DNA of 34,250 nucleotides from Stutzerimonas azotifigens DSM 17556 (GCF_000425625.1 NZ_KE384410.1:96923-131172), one strand, 5' to 3'; positions 19,530 through 28,551 are shown, counted from the stretch's first letter. A program made the numbers and translations. Notes: generated by a model not told the origin, from the letters alone.

Positions 19530-19550
19530 GCGCCCGCCGTGCGCGGGCGC
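19530..19550 (+). other. Hairpin between phnD2 and phnC2
   Basis: Perfect 8-bp stem GCGCCCGC (19530-19537) / GCGGGCGC (19543-19550) with a 5-nt loop, in the 44-bp gap after phnD2. No T-run follows. It mirrors the hairpin after the first phnD and probably protects the binding-protein mRNA or reduces read-through into the ATPase and permease genes. Confidence 0.65.
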
Positions 19551-19563
19551 ATAGGAGCCGTCC

Positions 19564-20358
19564 ATGCCCAGCCTTGCCCAGGCCCTGCGTTCGACCTTCG
19601 CCGCGGCGGACACCGCCTGCCCGCTGCAGGTCGAGGGGTTGACCAAACGCTTCGCCAACAGCGACACCCCGGTGTTCGCCGACATCAGTTTCCGCCTGAA
19701 CCCCGGGCAGGCGGTCGCCCTGATCGGCGCCAACGGGGCCGGCAAGAGCACCCTGCTGCGCTGCTGCGTGCGGCTGATCGAGCCGGACGCCGGGCGCATC
19801 GTGCTCGACGGCGTGAACCTGTGCGGCAAATCCGGGCGCGGCCTGCGCCTGGCGCGCAACCGGGTCGGCTTCGTGTTCCAGAAGCACTGCCTGGTGCCCC
19901 GGCTGTCGGCACTGTCCAACGTGCTGCACGGCGGCCTCGCCCACCACAGCGGCCCGCGTCACTGGCTGCAGGGACTGGCGACCCAGGCCGACCGCGAGAA
20001 GGCCCTGCACTGCCTGGAGCAGGTCGGCCTGGCCCATCTGGCGCACAAGCGCTGCGACGAGCTGTCCGGCGGCCAGTCGCAGCGGGTGGCGATCGCCCGG
20101 GCGCTGATGCAGGACCCGAGCATCCTGTTCGCCGACGAGCCGACCGCCAGCCTCGACCCGCAGTCCGGCGAGGAGATCATGGAGCTGTTCGCGGCCCTGG
20201 GCCGGGCGCGCGGCCTGACGCTGTTCTTCGTCTCCCATCACATCGAGCACGCGCTGCAGTACGCCGACCGTATCCTCGGCGTGCGCGACCGCCAACTGAT
20301 GCTCGACAGCGCCAGCGGCGCGGAAACCCTCACCAGCCTTCGAGGCTTCTATGCCTGA
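19564..20358 (+). CDS. phnC2: Second phosphonate-type ABC transporter, ATP-binding protein
   Basis: ABC importer ATPase of the PhnC type, 264 residues. Walker A GANGAGKST (55-63), signature [15 protein letters not shown] (167-181), Walker B ILFADEP (187-193), and SHHIEHAL with the switch His are intact. The first 20 residues (MPSLAQALRSTFAAADTACP) form an N-terminal extension ahead of the usual ABC start. A good ribosome site (AGGAG, about 19553-19557) precedes the ATG. Overlaps phnE2 by 8 bp. It is clearly paralogous, not identical, to the phnC at 7387, with little similarity outside the ABC motifs. Confidence 0.92.
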   Translation: MPSLAQALRSTFAAADTACPLQVEGLTKRFANSDTPVFADISFRLNPGQAVALIGANGAGKSTLLRCCVRLIEPDAGRIVLDGVNLCGKSGRGLRLARNRVGFVFQKHCLVPRLSALSNVLHGGLAHHSGPRHWLQGLATQADREKALHCLEQVGLAHLAHKRCDELSGGQSQRVAIARALMQDPSILFADEPTASLDPQSGEEIMELFAALGRARGLTLFFVSHHIEHALQYADRILGVRDRQLMLDSASGAETLTSLRGFYA

Positions 20359-21181
20359 TTTTCCGCGCAATCCTTCCATCGCCGAGCCGGCTCGCCTGCC
20401 GGAGCGCTTCGAGCGGCCGAGCTGGATGACCCAGGTGCTGGTCGCGCTCTTCGTACTGTTCCTGCTCTGGTCGATGTCCAGCGCCGGCCTGTCCCTGTCC
20501 GAGCTGCTCAAGGGCCTGCCGAACATGGCGGTGATCGGTGGCGAGATGCTGCCGCCGGCCACCGACCGCGCCTGGCCGATGGCCCAGGCGATCCTGGTGA
20601 CCTTCCAGATGGCCCTGGTCGGCACCGTGTTCGGCATCCTGCTGAGCGTCCCCTTGGCGCTGCTGGCCGCGCGCAACACCTCGCCGCACGCCAGCGTGCT
20701 GCACGCCACCCGAGCGCTGATCAGCTTCTTCCGCACCGTGCCGGACCTGGCCTGGGCGCTGTTCTTCGTGGCCTCGGTGGGCCTCGGCACCTTCGCCGGC
20801 ACGCTGACCATCATCGTCGACACCATCGGCTTCTGCGCGCGCTTCTTCGCCGAGGCGCTGGAGGAGGTCGATCCCGGCCCCTCCGAGGCGCTGGCCTCGA
20901 TCGGCGCCAGCCCGCTCGACCGCATGGCCGTGGTGCTGCTGCCCGGCGCGCTGCCGAGCCTGATCAACTCCAGCCTGTTCTCGCTGGAGAAGGCCGTGCG
21001 CTCGTCGGTGGTGCTCGGCCTGGTCGGCGCCGGCGGCATCGGCGCCGAGCTGGCGGTCTCGATGGAAATGTTCCGCTACGACCAGGCGGCCACCATCGTC
21101 CTGATGATCTTCCTGCTGGTGTTCGTGGTGGAGCAGTTCTCCTCGCGCATGCGCCGGCGGCTGATGCGCCAGCACGCCTGA
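20351..21181 (+). CDS. phnE2: Second phosphonate-type ABC transporter, permease
   Basis: PhnE-family permease, 276 residues, about six membrane segments. The EAA loop is at about 168-201 (EALEEVDPGPSEALASIGAS and following), and LVGAGGIGAELAVSMEMF (224-241) follows as in other PhnE proteins. The N-terminus has a longer, hydrophilic lead (about residues 1-24) than the permease at 9318. The ATG overlaps the phnC2 3' end, so the two are translationally coupled. One permease implies a homodimeric channel. Confidence 0.92.
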   Translation: MPDFPRNPSIAEPARLPERFERPSWMTQVLVALFVLFLLWSMSSAGLSLSELLKGLPNMAVIGGEMLPPATDRAWPMAQAILVTFQMALVGTVFGILLSVPLALLAARNTSPHASVLHATRALISFFRTVPDLAWALFFVASVGLGTFAGTLTIIVDTIGFCARFFAEALEEVDPGPSEALASIGASPLDRMAVVLLPGALPSLINSSLFSLEKAVRSSVVLGLVGAGGIGAELAVSMEMFRYDQAATIVLMIFLLVFVVEQFSSRMRRRLMRQHA

Positions 21182-21221
21182 GCCGATGACCCCGTCCATT
21201 CCTTCCAGCCACGGAGGCTCC

Positions 21222-22460
21222 ATGTCCAGATTTCCCGTGCCCGGCCCGTCCGGCCGCAACAGCTTCGTCGTCGAGAACATCCACGTGCTGACCGCGGATG
21301 GCTGGTCGGTACCGACCTCGGTCGCGGTCGCCGACGGTCGCATCCAGGCGATCGGCGCCGCGCCCCAGGTAGGCGAGCACCGCATCGACGGGCAGGGCGG
21401 CTACCTGCTGCCGGGCATCATCGACCTGCACGGCGATGCCTTCGAACGCCACATCACGCCGCGCGCCGGCACCCAGTTCCCGCTGGAGCTGGCGCTGGCC
21501 GCCAACGACGCGTCGCTGGTGGCCAACGGCATCACCACCTTCTTCTACAGCATCACCGACGGCTTCGAGCCGGGCCCGCGCAGCCGCGAGACCGTGCGCG
21601 GCCTGCTCGAGGCGCTGGAGCGGCTGATGCCGCGCTTCGCCTGCCAGGCGCGGGTGCACATCCGCCACGAGAAGGTGAACACCGACGACCACGACGAACT
21701 GCTCGGCTGGCTGGCGTCCGGGCGCGTGCAGCTGCTGTCGCTGAACGACCACCTGCCGCCCATGGACGATGCGCGCAAGGTGCAGCGCTACCTGGCCGGG
21801 CTCAAGCGCCGGGTGTCGATGCCCGACGGCGAGGTCGAGGGCTTCCTGCAGCGGCTGCAGGCCAGCCGCGCGCTGGGCGAGCGGCAGAGCGCCGAACTCG
21901 CTGCGGCGGCGCACCGTCACGGCGTGGCGCTGGCCTCGCACGACGACGAAACGCTGGAGGACGTGTCGCGGGCGCGCGACCTGGGCGTGTCCATCGCCGA
22001 ATTCCCGATGTGCGAGCACACCGCGCGGGCCAGCCAGCAGGCCGGCGCCGCGGTGCTGATGGGCGCCCCGAACCTGGTGCGCGGTGGCTCGCACGTCGGC
22101 GCCATCGGCGTGCGCGAGGCCATCGAGCAGGGTCTGGTGGACGTGCTGTGCAGCGACTACCACTACCCCAGCCTGTACCGCGCGGCCTTCACCGTCGCCG
22201 AGCTGGGCCTGCTGCCGCTGGCGCAGGCCTGGAAGCTGGTCAGCGAGAACCCGGCCCGCGCCGCCGGGCTGGGCGAGCGCAAGGGCCGCATCGCGCCCGG
22301 CTACGACGCCGACCTGCTGTGGCTGAGCGAGCTGGACGGTTCGCCGCTGTCGCTGCAGACCACCTGGGTCGGCGGCGTGGCCGTCTACTCGCGCCAGGGC
22401 AACGCCCTGCCGGCCGGCACCGTCGAGCGCCCGCTCGCCGCAGCCGCGCAGCCGGCCTGA
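21222..22460 (+). CDS. phnM2: Divergent PhnM-like amidohydrolase (PhnM2)
   Basis: Amidohydrolase-superfamily protein of 412 residues related to PhnM. The ATG at 21222 is chosen because ACGGAGG lies 4-10 bases before it; an upstream in-frame ATG at 21186 lacks such a site. Shared with PhnM: GIIDLHGDAFERHITPRAG (H70, D72), ASHDDET, IAEFP, MGAPNLVRGGSH and the CSDY motif. Different from PhnM: where the real PhnM has [10 protein letters not shown] followed by a KYREYY block, this protein has LNDHLPPMDDARKVQRYL and a different middle section, and the CSDYHYPSLYRAA loop replaces [10 protein letters not shown]. So the metal site is kept but the substrate-contacting regions have changed. It follows phnE2 by 40 bp and presumably acts on an intermediate made from whatever PhnDCE2 imports. 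The exact reaction is unknown. Confidence 0.85.
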   Translation: MSRFPVPGPSGRNSFVVENIHVLTADGWSVPTSVAVADGRIQAIGAAPQVGEHRIDGQGGYLLPGIIDLHGDAFERHITPRAGTQFPLELALAANDASLVANGITTFFYSITDGFEPGPRSRETVRGLLEALERLMPRFACQARVHIRHEKVNTDDHDELLGWLASGRVQLLSLNDHLPPMDDARKVQRYLAGLKRRVSMPDGEVEGFLQRLQASRALGERQSAELAAAAHRHGVALASHDDETLEDVSRARDLGVSIAEFPMCEHTARASQQAGAAVLMGAPNLVRGGSHVGAIGVREAIEQGLVDVLCSDYHYPSLYRAAFTVAELGLLPLAQAWKLVSENPARAAGLGERKGRIAPGYDADLLWLSELDGSPLSLQTTWVGGVAVYSRQGNALPAGTVERPLAAAAQPA

Positions 22461-22694
22461 CCCACCGCCCCGAGGGTGGCCTTCTCACCGCACATGCGGT
22501 TGGGCACCGGCTTTTGTGGGAGGCGCCCCCTGGCGGCGATGGCGGGCGCAGCCTGCCCCAGGGATGTTTTCAGCCCGAGGTAATCGCCCCGAGGGCGGGC
22601 CTCCCACAGGCAGAGGCACACAGGTCCGGCGTTGGTTTTGTAGGAGGCGCCCCCTGGCGGCGATGGCAGGCGCAGCCTGCCCCTGACACGCTGC
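22461..22694. repeat. REP-like repeats after phnM2
   Basis: Two copies (about 22514-22559, right half only, and 22583-22683, nearly complete) of the same composite element found before phnD2, in the same orientation: GCCTCCCACAG left half, GGAGGCGCCCCCTGG right half and the GGCAGGCGCAGCCTGCC palindrome. They lie between the phnM2 stop and the convergent end of the Lrp-family gene and could act as a bidirectional transcription barrier. No gene is seen. Confidence 0.83.
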
Positions 22695-23162
22695 TTAGTC
22701 CAGTGGCAATTCCGTGGTCCGCTTCACCTCGCTCATGGCGATGTGCGAATGCGCCTCCTGCACGTGCGGGCGCTGCAGCAGGTGGTCGCGCAGGAAGCGC
22801 TCGTAGCTGTCGATGTCCCGGGCCACCACCTTGAGCAGGTAGTCGGATTCGCCGGCCATGGTGTGGCACTCCAGCACCTCCGGGTAGCCGACGATGGCCG
22901 CTTCGAACTCGGCGAGGTTGTTGCGCCCGTGCGCCGAGAGCTTGATGTTGACGAACACCGTCATCCCCAGCCCGAGCTTCTTCGGGTTGAGCAGCGCCAC
23001 CTTGCGCTCGATCACCCCTTCCTCCTGCAGGCGATGGATGCGCCGCCAGCACGGCGACTGCGACAGCTCCACCTTCTCGGCGATGTCCGCGGCGGAAAGG
23101 TCGGCGTTGTGTTGCAGCAGCAGGAGGATCTTGCGGTCGATGCCGCTCAGCGGGGTCTGCAT
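22695..23162 (-). CDS. Lrp/AsnC-family transcriptional regulator
   Basis: DNA-binding regulator of 155 residues with the classical Lrp layout: helix-turn-helix at about 22-45 (LSAADIAEKVELSQSPCWRRIHRL), then the RAM ligand-binding domain (about 65-145, including VLECHTMAGESDYLLKVVARD). Lrp-family proteins usually sense amino acids and often sit divergent from the genes they control. Here it is divergent from the indolepyruvate ferredoxin oxidoreductase gene with 198 bp between starts, which makes that gene and its amino-acid-related followers the likely targets. No binding site was identified with confidence. Confidence 0.92.
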   Translation of the reverse strand: MQTPLSGIDRKILLLLQHNADLSAADIAEKVELSQSPCWRRIHRLQEEGVIERKVALLNPKKLGLGMTVFVNIKLSAHGRNNLAEFEAAIVGYPEVLECHTMAGESDYLLKVVARDIDSYERFLRDHLLQRPHVQEAHSHIAMSEVKRTTELPLD

Positions 23163-23360
23163 GGCCGTTTCTCTTTTCTTGTTCTACGTGGAATGTTCAT
23201 GCACGGCTGGCGCCGACAAGGGCAAAAGTAGAAAGAAAATCGCCCGCCGTCACGCTCATGATGGTGACAACGCGTGCCGACGGGGCGACCCCCTGTCGCA
23301 CAGGGTGGGCGCGGTGACCCCGTGGCCCCGACTCCGGACAAGAAGAAACAGGAGCCGCCC

Positions 23361-26300
23361 ATGCCGAAGTCCCTGGCCGACATCAGCCTCGATGACAAGT
23401 ACCGGCTCGCTACCGGTCATCTGTACCTCACCGGCACCCAGGCGCTGACCCGCCTGCCGATGCTGCAGCACCAGCGCGACCAGGCCCGCGGCCTGAACAC
23501 GGGCTGCTTCATCTCCGGCTACCGCGGCTCGCCGCTGGGCGGCCTCGACAAGAGCCTCTGGGAAGCCCGCGACTACCTCAAACAGCACGCCATCCACTTC
23601 CAGCCCGGCGTCAACGAGGAGCTGGCCGCCACCGCGGTGTGGGGCAGCCAGCAGACCAACCTGTTTCCCGGCGCCAAATACGATGGCGTGTTCGCCATGT
23701 GGTACGGCAAGGGCCCGGGCGTCGACCGCTGCGGCGACGTGTTCAAACACGGCAATTCGGCCGGCGTGTCGCCCTACGGCGGCGTGCTGCTGCTGGCCGG
23801 CGACGACCATGGCTGCAAATCCTCGACCATCGCCCACCAGAGCGAGCACGCCTTCATCGCCGCCTCCATTCCCGTGCTCAACCCGGCCAACGTCCAGGAA
23901 ATCCTCGACTACGGCATCGTCGGCTGGGAGCTGTCGCGCTACTGCGGCTGCTGGGTGGCGCTCAAGACCATCGCCGAGAACGTCGACTCCTCGGCCGTGG
24001 TGGAGGTCGACCCGCTGCGCATCCAGACGGTGGTGCCCGAGGACTTCGAGCTGCCCGAGGACGGCGTGCACATCCGCTGGCCGGACCCGCCGCTGGCGCA
24101 GGAAAAGCGCCTGAACATGTACAAGATCTACGCCGCGCGCGCCTTCGCCCGGGCCAACCGGTTGAACCGGGTGATGATCGATTCGCCCAATCCGCGCCTC
24201 GGCATCATCACCACCGGCAAGAGCTACCTCGACGTGCGCCAGGCGCTGGACGACCTCGGCCTGGACGAGGCGCTGTGCGCCCAGGTCGGCCTGCGCGTGC
24301 TCAAGGTCGGCATGAGCTGGCCACTGGAGCCGGTCTCGGTGCACGAGTTCGCCGAGGGCCTGGACGAGATCCTGGTCGTCGAGGAAAAGCGCAGCGTGAT
24401 CGAGGACCAGGTCACCGGCCAGCTGTACAACTGGCCGGTCGGCAAGCGCCCGCGGGTGGTCGGCGAGTTCGACGAACAGGGCCGCTCGCTATTGCCGAAC
24501 CTCTCCGAGCTGACCCCGGCGCAGATCGCCCGGGTGATCGCCAAACGGCTCGCCCCCATCTATTCCAGCGACAGCATCCAGGCCCGCCTGGCCTTCCTCG
24601 ACGCCAAGGAAAAGGCCTTGGCCGCGCGCAGCTACAGCACCGTGCGCACCCCGCACTTCTGCTCCGGCTGCCCGCACAACAGCTCGACCAAGGTGCCCGA
24701 AGGCAGCCGCGCGGCCGCCGGGATCGGCTGCCACTACATGGTGCAGTGGATGGACCGGCGCACCGAGACCTTCACCCAGATGGGCGGGGAAGGGGTGAAC
24801 TGGATCGGCCAGGCGCCCTTCACCGAAACGCCGCACATGTTCCAGAACCTCGGCGACGGCACCTATTTCCATTCCGGGCACCTGGCCATCCGCGCGGCCG
24901 TCGCCGCCGGGGTGAACATCACCTTCAAGATCCTCTACAACGACGCCGTGGCCATGACCGGCGGTCAGCCGATAGACGGCGAACTGCGCGTCGACCAGCT
25001 CAGCCGGCAGGTCTTCAACGAGGGCGTGCAGCGCATCGCCCTGGTCTCCGACGAGCCGGACAAGTACCCCACACGCGACAGCTTCGCGCCGGTCACCAGC
25101 TTCCATCACCGCCGCGAGCTGGACGCCCTGCAGCGCGAACTGCGTGAGTACAAGGGCGTGTCGGTGATCATCTACGACCAGACCTGCGCCACCGAGAAGC
25201 GCCGCCGGCGCAAGCGCGGCAAGCTGGAGGACCCGGCCAGGCGCGCCTTCATCAACGAGGCGGTCTGCGAGGGCTGCGGCGACTGCAGCGAGAAGTCCAA
25301 CTGCCTGTCGGTGCAGCCGCTGGAGACCGAGCTGGGACGCAAGCGCGAGATCGACCAGAACGCCTGCAACAAGGATTTCTCCTGCGTCGAGGGCTTCTGT
25401 CCGAGCTTCGTCACCCTCCACGGCGGCGGGCTGCGCAAGCCCCAGGCGCTGGGCGAGGCGGCGCGCCTGGACGACCTGCCTGAGCCGCGCCAGCCGGCCC
25501 TGGATCGGCCCTGGAACATCCTCGTGCCCGGCGTCGGCGGCAGCGGCGTGACCACTCTCGGCGCGCTGCTGGGCATGGCCGCGCACCTGGAAGGCAAGGG
25601 CTGCACGGTGCTCGACCAGGCGGGCCTGGCGCAGAAGTTCGGCCCGGTGGTGACCCACGTGCGCATCGCCGCCAGGCAGGACGACATCTACGCGGTGCGC
25701 ATCGCCGCCGGCGAGGCGGACCTCATCCTCGGCTGCGACCTGGTGGTGGCTGCCGGCGACGAGGCGCTGACCCGGCTGAACGAAAAGATCAGCCACGCGG
25801 TGATCAACAGCCACGAGTCGGCCACCGCCGAGTTCACCCGCAACCCGGACGCGCAGGTGCCCGGCGAGGCCATGCGCCAGGCGCTGGTCGAGGCCGTCGG
25901 GGCGGACAAGACCCACTTCATCGACGCCACCCGCCTGGCCACCCGGCTGCTCGGCGACAGCATCGCCACCAACCTGTTCATGCTCGGCTTCGCCTGGCAG
26001 ATGGGGTTGGTGCCGGTGTCCGCCGAGGCCATCGAGCAGGCCATCGAGCTCAACGGTGTGTCGGTCGAACTCAACCGCCAGGCCTTCCGCTGGGGCCGGC
26101 GCGGCGCGCATCGGCGCGAGGCGGTCGAGGCGCTGGTGCGTCCGGCCGAGCAGGCCGAACCGCTGTGCCGCACGCTCGACGAGATCATCGCCTGGCGCAT
26201 GGATTTCCTCACCCGTTACCAGAGCGCGCGCTATGCCCGTCGCTACCAGGCGCTGGTCGAGCGCGTGCGGCAGGCCGACGGCGGTCCCGACCAGGCGCTG

Positions 26301-26837
26301 ACCGAGGCGGTGGCGCGCGGCTACTTCAAGCTGCTGGCCTACAAGGACGAGTACGAAGTGGCGCGGCTGTATGCCGATCCGGCGTTCCGCCGGCGCCTCG
26401 AGCAGCAATTCGAGGGCGACTACCAGCTGCGCTTCCACCTGGCGCCGGCCTGGCTGGCCAAGCGCGACCCGGTCACCGGCGAGCCGCGCAAGCGCGAGTT
26501 CGGCCCCTGGATGCTCGATGCCTTCGGCGTGCTGGCCAGGTTCCGCTTCCTCCGTGGCACGCCCTTCGATCCTTTCGGCTACGGCGCCGACCGAAAGCTG
26601 GAGCGCGAGCTGATCGCCGAGTACGAGCGCACCGTCGAGTCGCTGCTGACCCAGCTCCGGCCCGGCAACTACCGCACGGCGGTGGCCATCGCCTCGCTGC
26701 CGGAGCAGATCCGCGGCTTCGGTCCGGTCAAGGAGCGCAGCGTCGCGGCCGCCCGGCAGCGGCACAAGCTGCTGAGCGAGCAACTGGCGAATGGTGACGA
26801 GGAACAGCCGGTGCGGCTGTTCCATTCGGCAGCGTGA
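23361..26837 (+). CDS. Fused indolepyruvate:ferredoxin oxidoreductase
   Basis: Oxidative decarboxylation of arylpyruvates or related 2-oxo acids to acyl-CoA with a ferredoxin-type acceptor. 1158 residues, a natural fusion of the alpha (IorA) and beta (IorB) parts found in many proteobacteria. Order: N-terminal pyrimidine-binding domain, TPP-binding domain with FCSGCPHNSSTK and MGGEGVNWIGQAPF, an iron-sulfur region with C636, C639, C642, C648 and C669, C675, C680, then the gamma-type domain starting VPGVGGSGVTTLGALLG (about 722), and a C-terminal DUF6537-like part. The ATG at 23361 has CAGGAG upstream. Divergent from an Lrp-family gene; followed by a Leu/Phe-type dehydrogenase and an NSS transporter. 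Substrate (indolepyruvate, phenylpyruvate or a branched oxo acid) is inferred only from the name-giving family. Confidence 0.92.
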   Translation: MPKSLADISLDDKYRLATGHLYLTGTQALTRLPMLQHQRDQARGLNTGCFISGYRGSPLGGLDKSLWEARDYLKQHAIHFQPGVNEELAATAVWGSQQTNLFPGAKYDGVFAMWYGKGPGVDRCGDVFKHGNSAGVSPYGGVLLLAGDDHGCKSSTIAHQSEHAFIAASIPVLNPANVQEILDYGIVGWELSRYCGCWVALKTIAENVDSSAVVEVDPLRIQTVVPEDFELPEDGVHIRWPDPPLAQEKRLNMYKIYAARAFARANRLNRVMIDSPNPRLGIITTGKSYLDVRQALDDLGLDEALCAQVGLRVLKVGMSWPLEPVSVHEFAEGLDEILVVEEKRSVIEDQVTGQLYNWPVGKRPRVVGEFDEQGRSLLPNLSELTPAQIARVIAKRLAPIYSSDSIQARLAFLDAKEKALAARSYSTVRTPHFCSGCPHNSSTKVPEGSRAAAGIGCHYMVQWMDRRTETFTQMGGEGVNWIGQAPFTETPHMFQNLGDGTYFHSGHLAIRAAVAAGVNITFKILYNDAVAMTGGQPIDGELRVDQLSRQVFNEGVQRIALVSDEPDKYPTRDSFAPVTSFHHRRELDALQRELREYKGVSVIIYDQTCATEKRRRRKRGKLEDPARRAFINEAVCEGCGDCSEKSNCLSVQPLETELGRKREIDQNACNKDFSCVEGFCPSFVTLHGGGLRKPQALGEAARLDDLPEPRQPALDRPWNILVPGVGGSGVTTLGALLGMAAHLEGKGCTVLDQAGLAQKFGPVVTHVRIAARQDDIYAVRIAAGEADLILGCDLVVAAGDEALTRLNEKISHAVINSHESATAEFTRNPDAQVPGEAMRQALVEAVGADKTHFIDATRLATRLLGDSIATNLFMLGFAWQMGLVPVSAEAIEQAIELNGVSVELNRQAFRWGRRGAHRREAVEALVRPAEQAEPLCRTLDEIIAWRMDFLTRYQSARYARRYQALVERVRQADGGPDQALTEAVARGYFKLLAYKDEYEVARLYADPAFRRRLEQQFEGDYQLRFHLAPAWLAKRDPVTGEPRKREFGPWMLDAFGVLARFRFLRGTPFDPFGYGADRKLERELIAEYERTVESLLTQLRPGNYRTAVAIASLPEQIRGFGPVKERSVAAARQRHKLLSEQLANGDEEQPVRLFHSAA

Positions 26838-26986
26838 TTGACGACGTAGGGACGGGCGTCCAGGTGCAGCGGCAACTCCCGTATCAGCCCGCCGGGACGT
26901 TTCGGCCATCGGTTGGCTAAAGCCCACCGTGTGCCTGACAACCCAACCGTTCCTGAAAGGCACAGAACAACAACAACGAGGTCTTC

Positions 26987-28057
26987 ATGTCCGTCTTCAC
27001 CCACCCCGATTTCGACGACCACGAACAGGTGGTCTTCTGCCACGACAAGGCCAGCGGCCTGAAGGCGATCATCGCCATCCACGACACCCGTCTCGGCCCG
27101 GCGCTCGGCGGTTGCCGCATGTACCCCTATGCCAGTGACGCCGACGCCCTGCGCGACGTGCTGCGGCTGGCACGCGGGATGACCTACAAGTCGGCGCTCG
27201 CCGAACTGCCCCTGGGCGGCGGCAAGGCGGTGATCGTCGGCGACCCGCACCGCGACAAGACGCCGGCTTTGTTCCACGCCATGGGCGACTTCGTCGACAG
27301 CCTCGGCGGCCGCTACGTCACTGCCGCGGACTCGGGCACCGGCGTGCCGGAGATGCAGCTGATGGCGCAGCGCACCCACCACGTCTGCGGAGCGATCGCC
27401 CGCGACGCATTGGAGGGCGGCACGCGCAGCGGCGACCCGTCGCCCTCGACCGCTTACGGGGTGTTCCTCGGCCTGCGCGAGGCGGTGCATCATCGCCTCG
27501 GTCGTGACGACCTGGCGGGCGTGCGGGTGGCGATCCAGGGCGTCGGCCACGTCGGCTATGACCTGGCGCGACACCTGGTGAACGCCGGCGCCGAGGTCTG
27601 CGTGAGCGACGTCCATGCGCCGAACGTGCAGCGCGCGGCGGACGAGCTGGGCGCGCGCGTGGTGGCGCCCGAAGACATCTACGGGCAGGCGGTCGAGGTC
27701 TTCGCGCCCTGCGCCATGGGCGGCATCCTCAATCCCGACACCCTCGAGGCCTTGCGCGCGCCGGTAGTCGCCGGCGCGGCGAACAACCAACTGGCCTCGC
27801 CGGAAATCGGTGCCGAACTGCAGCGCCGCGGCTGCCTCTACGCGCCCGACTACGCGATCAACGCCGGCGGCATCATCGACGTCTGCTATGAGCGCATCGG
27901 CGGCAGCGCGGCACAGATCCGCGCGCACGTCGAGCGCATCGGCCCGACCCTGCAGCAGATCTTCCAGCGCGCCGAGGCCGAGGGCGTGCCGACCTCGGTG
28001 ATCGCCGACCGGCTGGCCCGCGAACGCCTCGCCACCCGCGCGCCCGCGCACGCCTGA
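26987..28057 (+). CDS. Glu/Leu/Phe/Val dehydrogenase (leucine- or phenylalanine-dehydrogenase type)
   Basis: NAD-dependent oxidative deamination of an amino acid to its 2-oxo acid. 356 residues, the size of leucine/phenylalanine dehydrogenases and shorter than glutamate dehydrogenase. The catalytic region reads [21 protein letters not shown] (K68, K80 as the two active-site lysines) with the proton-relay Asp in AADSGTGV (D115), and the Rossmann motif GVGHVG is at 185-190. The N-terminal [27 protein letters not shown] segment region is very similar to known LeuDH. It follows the oxidoreductase by 149 bp and would supply it with a 2-oxo acid. A terminator lies directly after the gene. Leu and Phe preference cannot be separated by eye. 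Confidence 0.9.
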   Translation: MSVFTHPDFDDHEQVVFCHDKASGLKAIIAIHDTRLGPALGGCRMYPYASDADALRDVLRLARGMTYKSALAELPLGGGKAVIVGDPHRDKTPALFHAMGDFVDSLGGRYVTAADSGTGVPEMQLMAQRTHHVCGAIARDALEGGTRSGDPSPSTAYGVFLGLREAVHHRLGRDDLAGVRVAIQGVGHVGYDLARHLVNAGAEVCVSDVHAPNVQRAADELGARVVAPEDIYGQAVEVFAPCAMGGILNPDTLEALRAPVVAGAANNQLASPEIGAELQRRGCLYAPDYAINAGGIIDVCYERIGGSAAQIRAHVERIGPTLQQIFQRAEAEGVPTSVIADRLARERLATRAPAHA

Positions 28058-28068
28058 GTCTCCTGTTG

Positions 28069-28110
28069 CCCCGCCTCCGCTCGCCAGGCGAGGCGGGGGC
28101 GGGGCCTTTT
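28069..28110 (+). terminator. Rho-independent terminator after the dehydrogenase gene
   Basis: Nine-bp stem CCCCGCCTC (28069-28077) / GAGGCGGGG (28090-28098), with further pairing possible in the 12-nt loop (CTCGCC/GGCGAG alternative), followed by a GC-rich stretch and TTTT at 28107-28110. It starts 11 bp after the stop. The T-run is separated from the stem by 8 bases, so efficiency may be partial. Confidence 0.65.
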
Positions 28111-28551
28111 CATCTCCGCTGGACGTTTCCTTGAAAGCCTCCCTCATCCGGCCCTGCGCGCCACCTTCTCCCGGGGGGAGAAGGGCAGGGGCATGGCATT
28201 GCCTGCCGCCTCACCGTTCGCCTGCACCTGTAGGAGCAGGCTCTGCCTGCGGCCATCACGGCGCTAGAGACCAACACGCACACCCCCATCGACGCCCGCT
28301 CGGCGGCTGCTGGAAGAAGAACGTGCCGTCGCGGCAGATTTTCCTTACGCTTGCCGGCCGTCGTGGCGGCACCGGGGCCGGAAACCGGTGCTGTAAGGCC
28401 AGGCTGACACCGCATCCCTCGACCGGACCGCCCGGTCCCCTGCGCCCACCTTGCCGGCGATCCGCGCAACCCGTGTGATGGGCGCGTGGGTCGCGACCCA
28501 TGCCTTGCACGCGCGCACTGCGCCAGTCACGACAACAACAACAGGTGACGA
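28111..28551. repeat. Intergenic region with REP-like elements before the NSS transporter gene
   Basis: No gene seen. It holds a copy of the CATCCGGCCCTGC element at 28145-28185, a GTAGGAGCAGGCTCTGCCTGC palindromic element at about 28231-28251 (a relative lies near 34138-34160 in opposite orientation), and a hairpin GCACCGG (28369-28375) / CCGGTGC (28385-28391). The last 150 bp presumably contain the promoter of the transporter gene, but no convincing -35/-10 pair could be picked out. Confidence 0.7.

Noticed and set aside
24780..24810. GEG in place of the GDG thiamine diphosphate motif in the oxidoreductase
   Set aside because: At first it looked like a broken cofactor site, but an MGGEG sequence is, as far as I recall, usual in the fused indolepyruvate oxidoreductases, so it is not a defect.
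24489..26963. An 824-residue open frame on the minus strand opposite the indolepyruvate oxidoreductase gene
   Set aside because: Antisense shadow: no recognisable domain and heavy R/Q/H/A/V bias, whereas the plus strand encodes a complete oxidoreductase with its iron-sulfur and TPP motifs.
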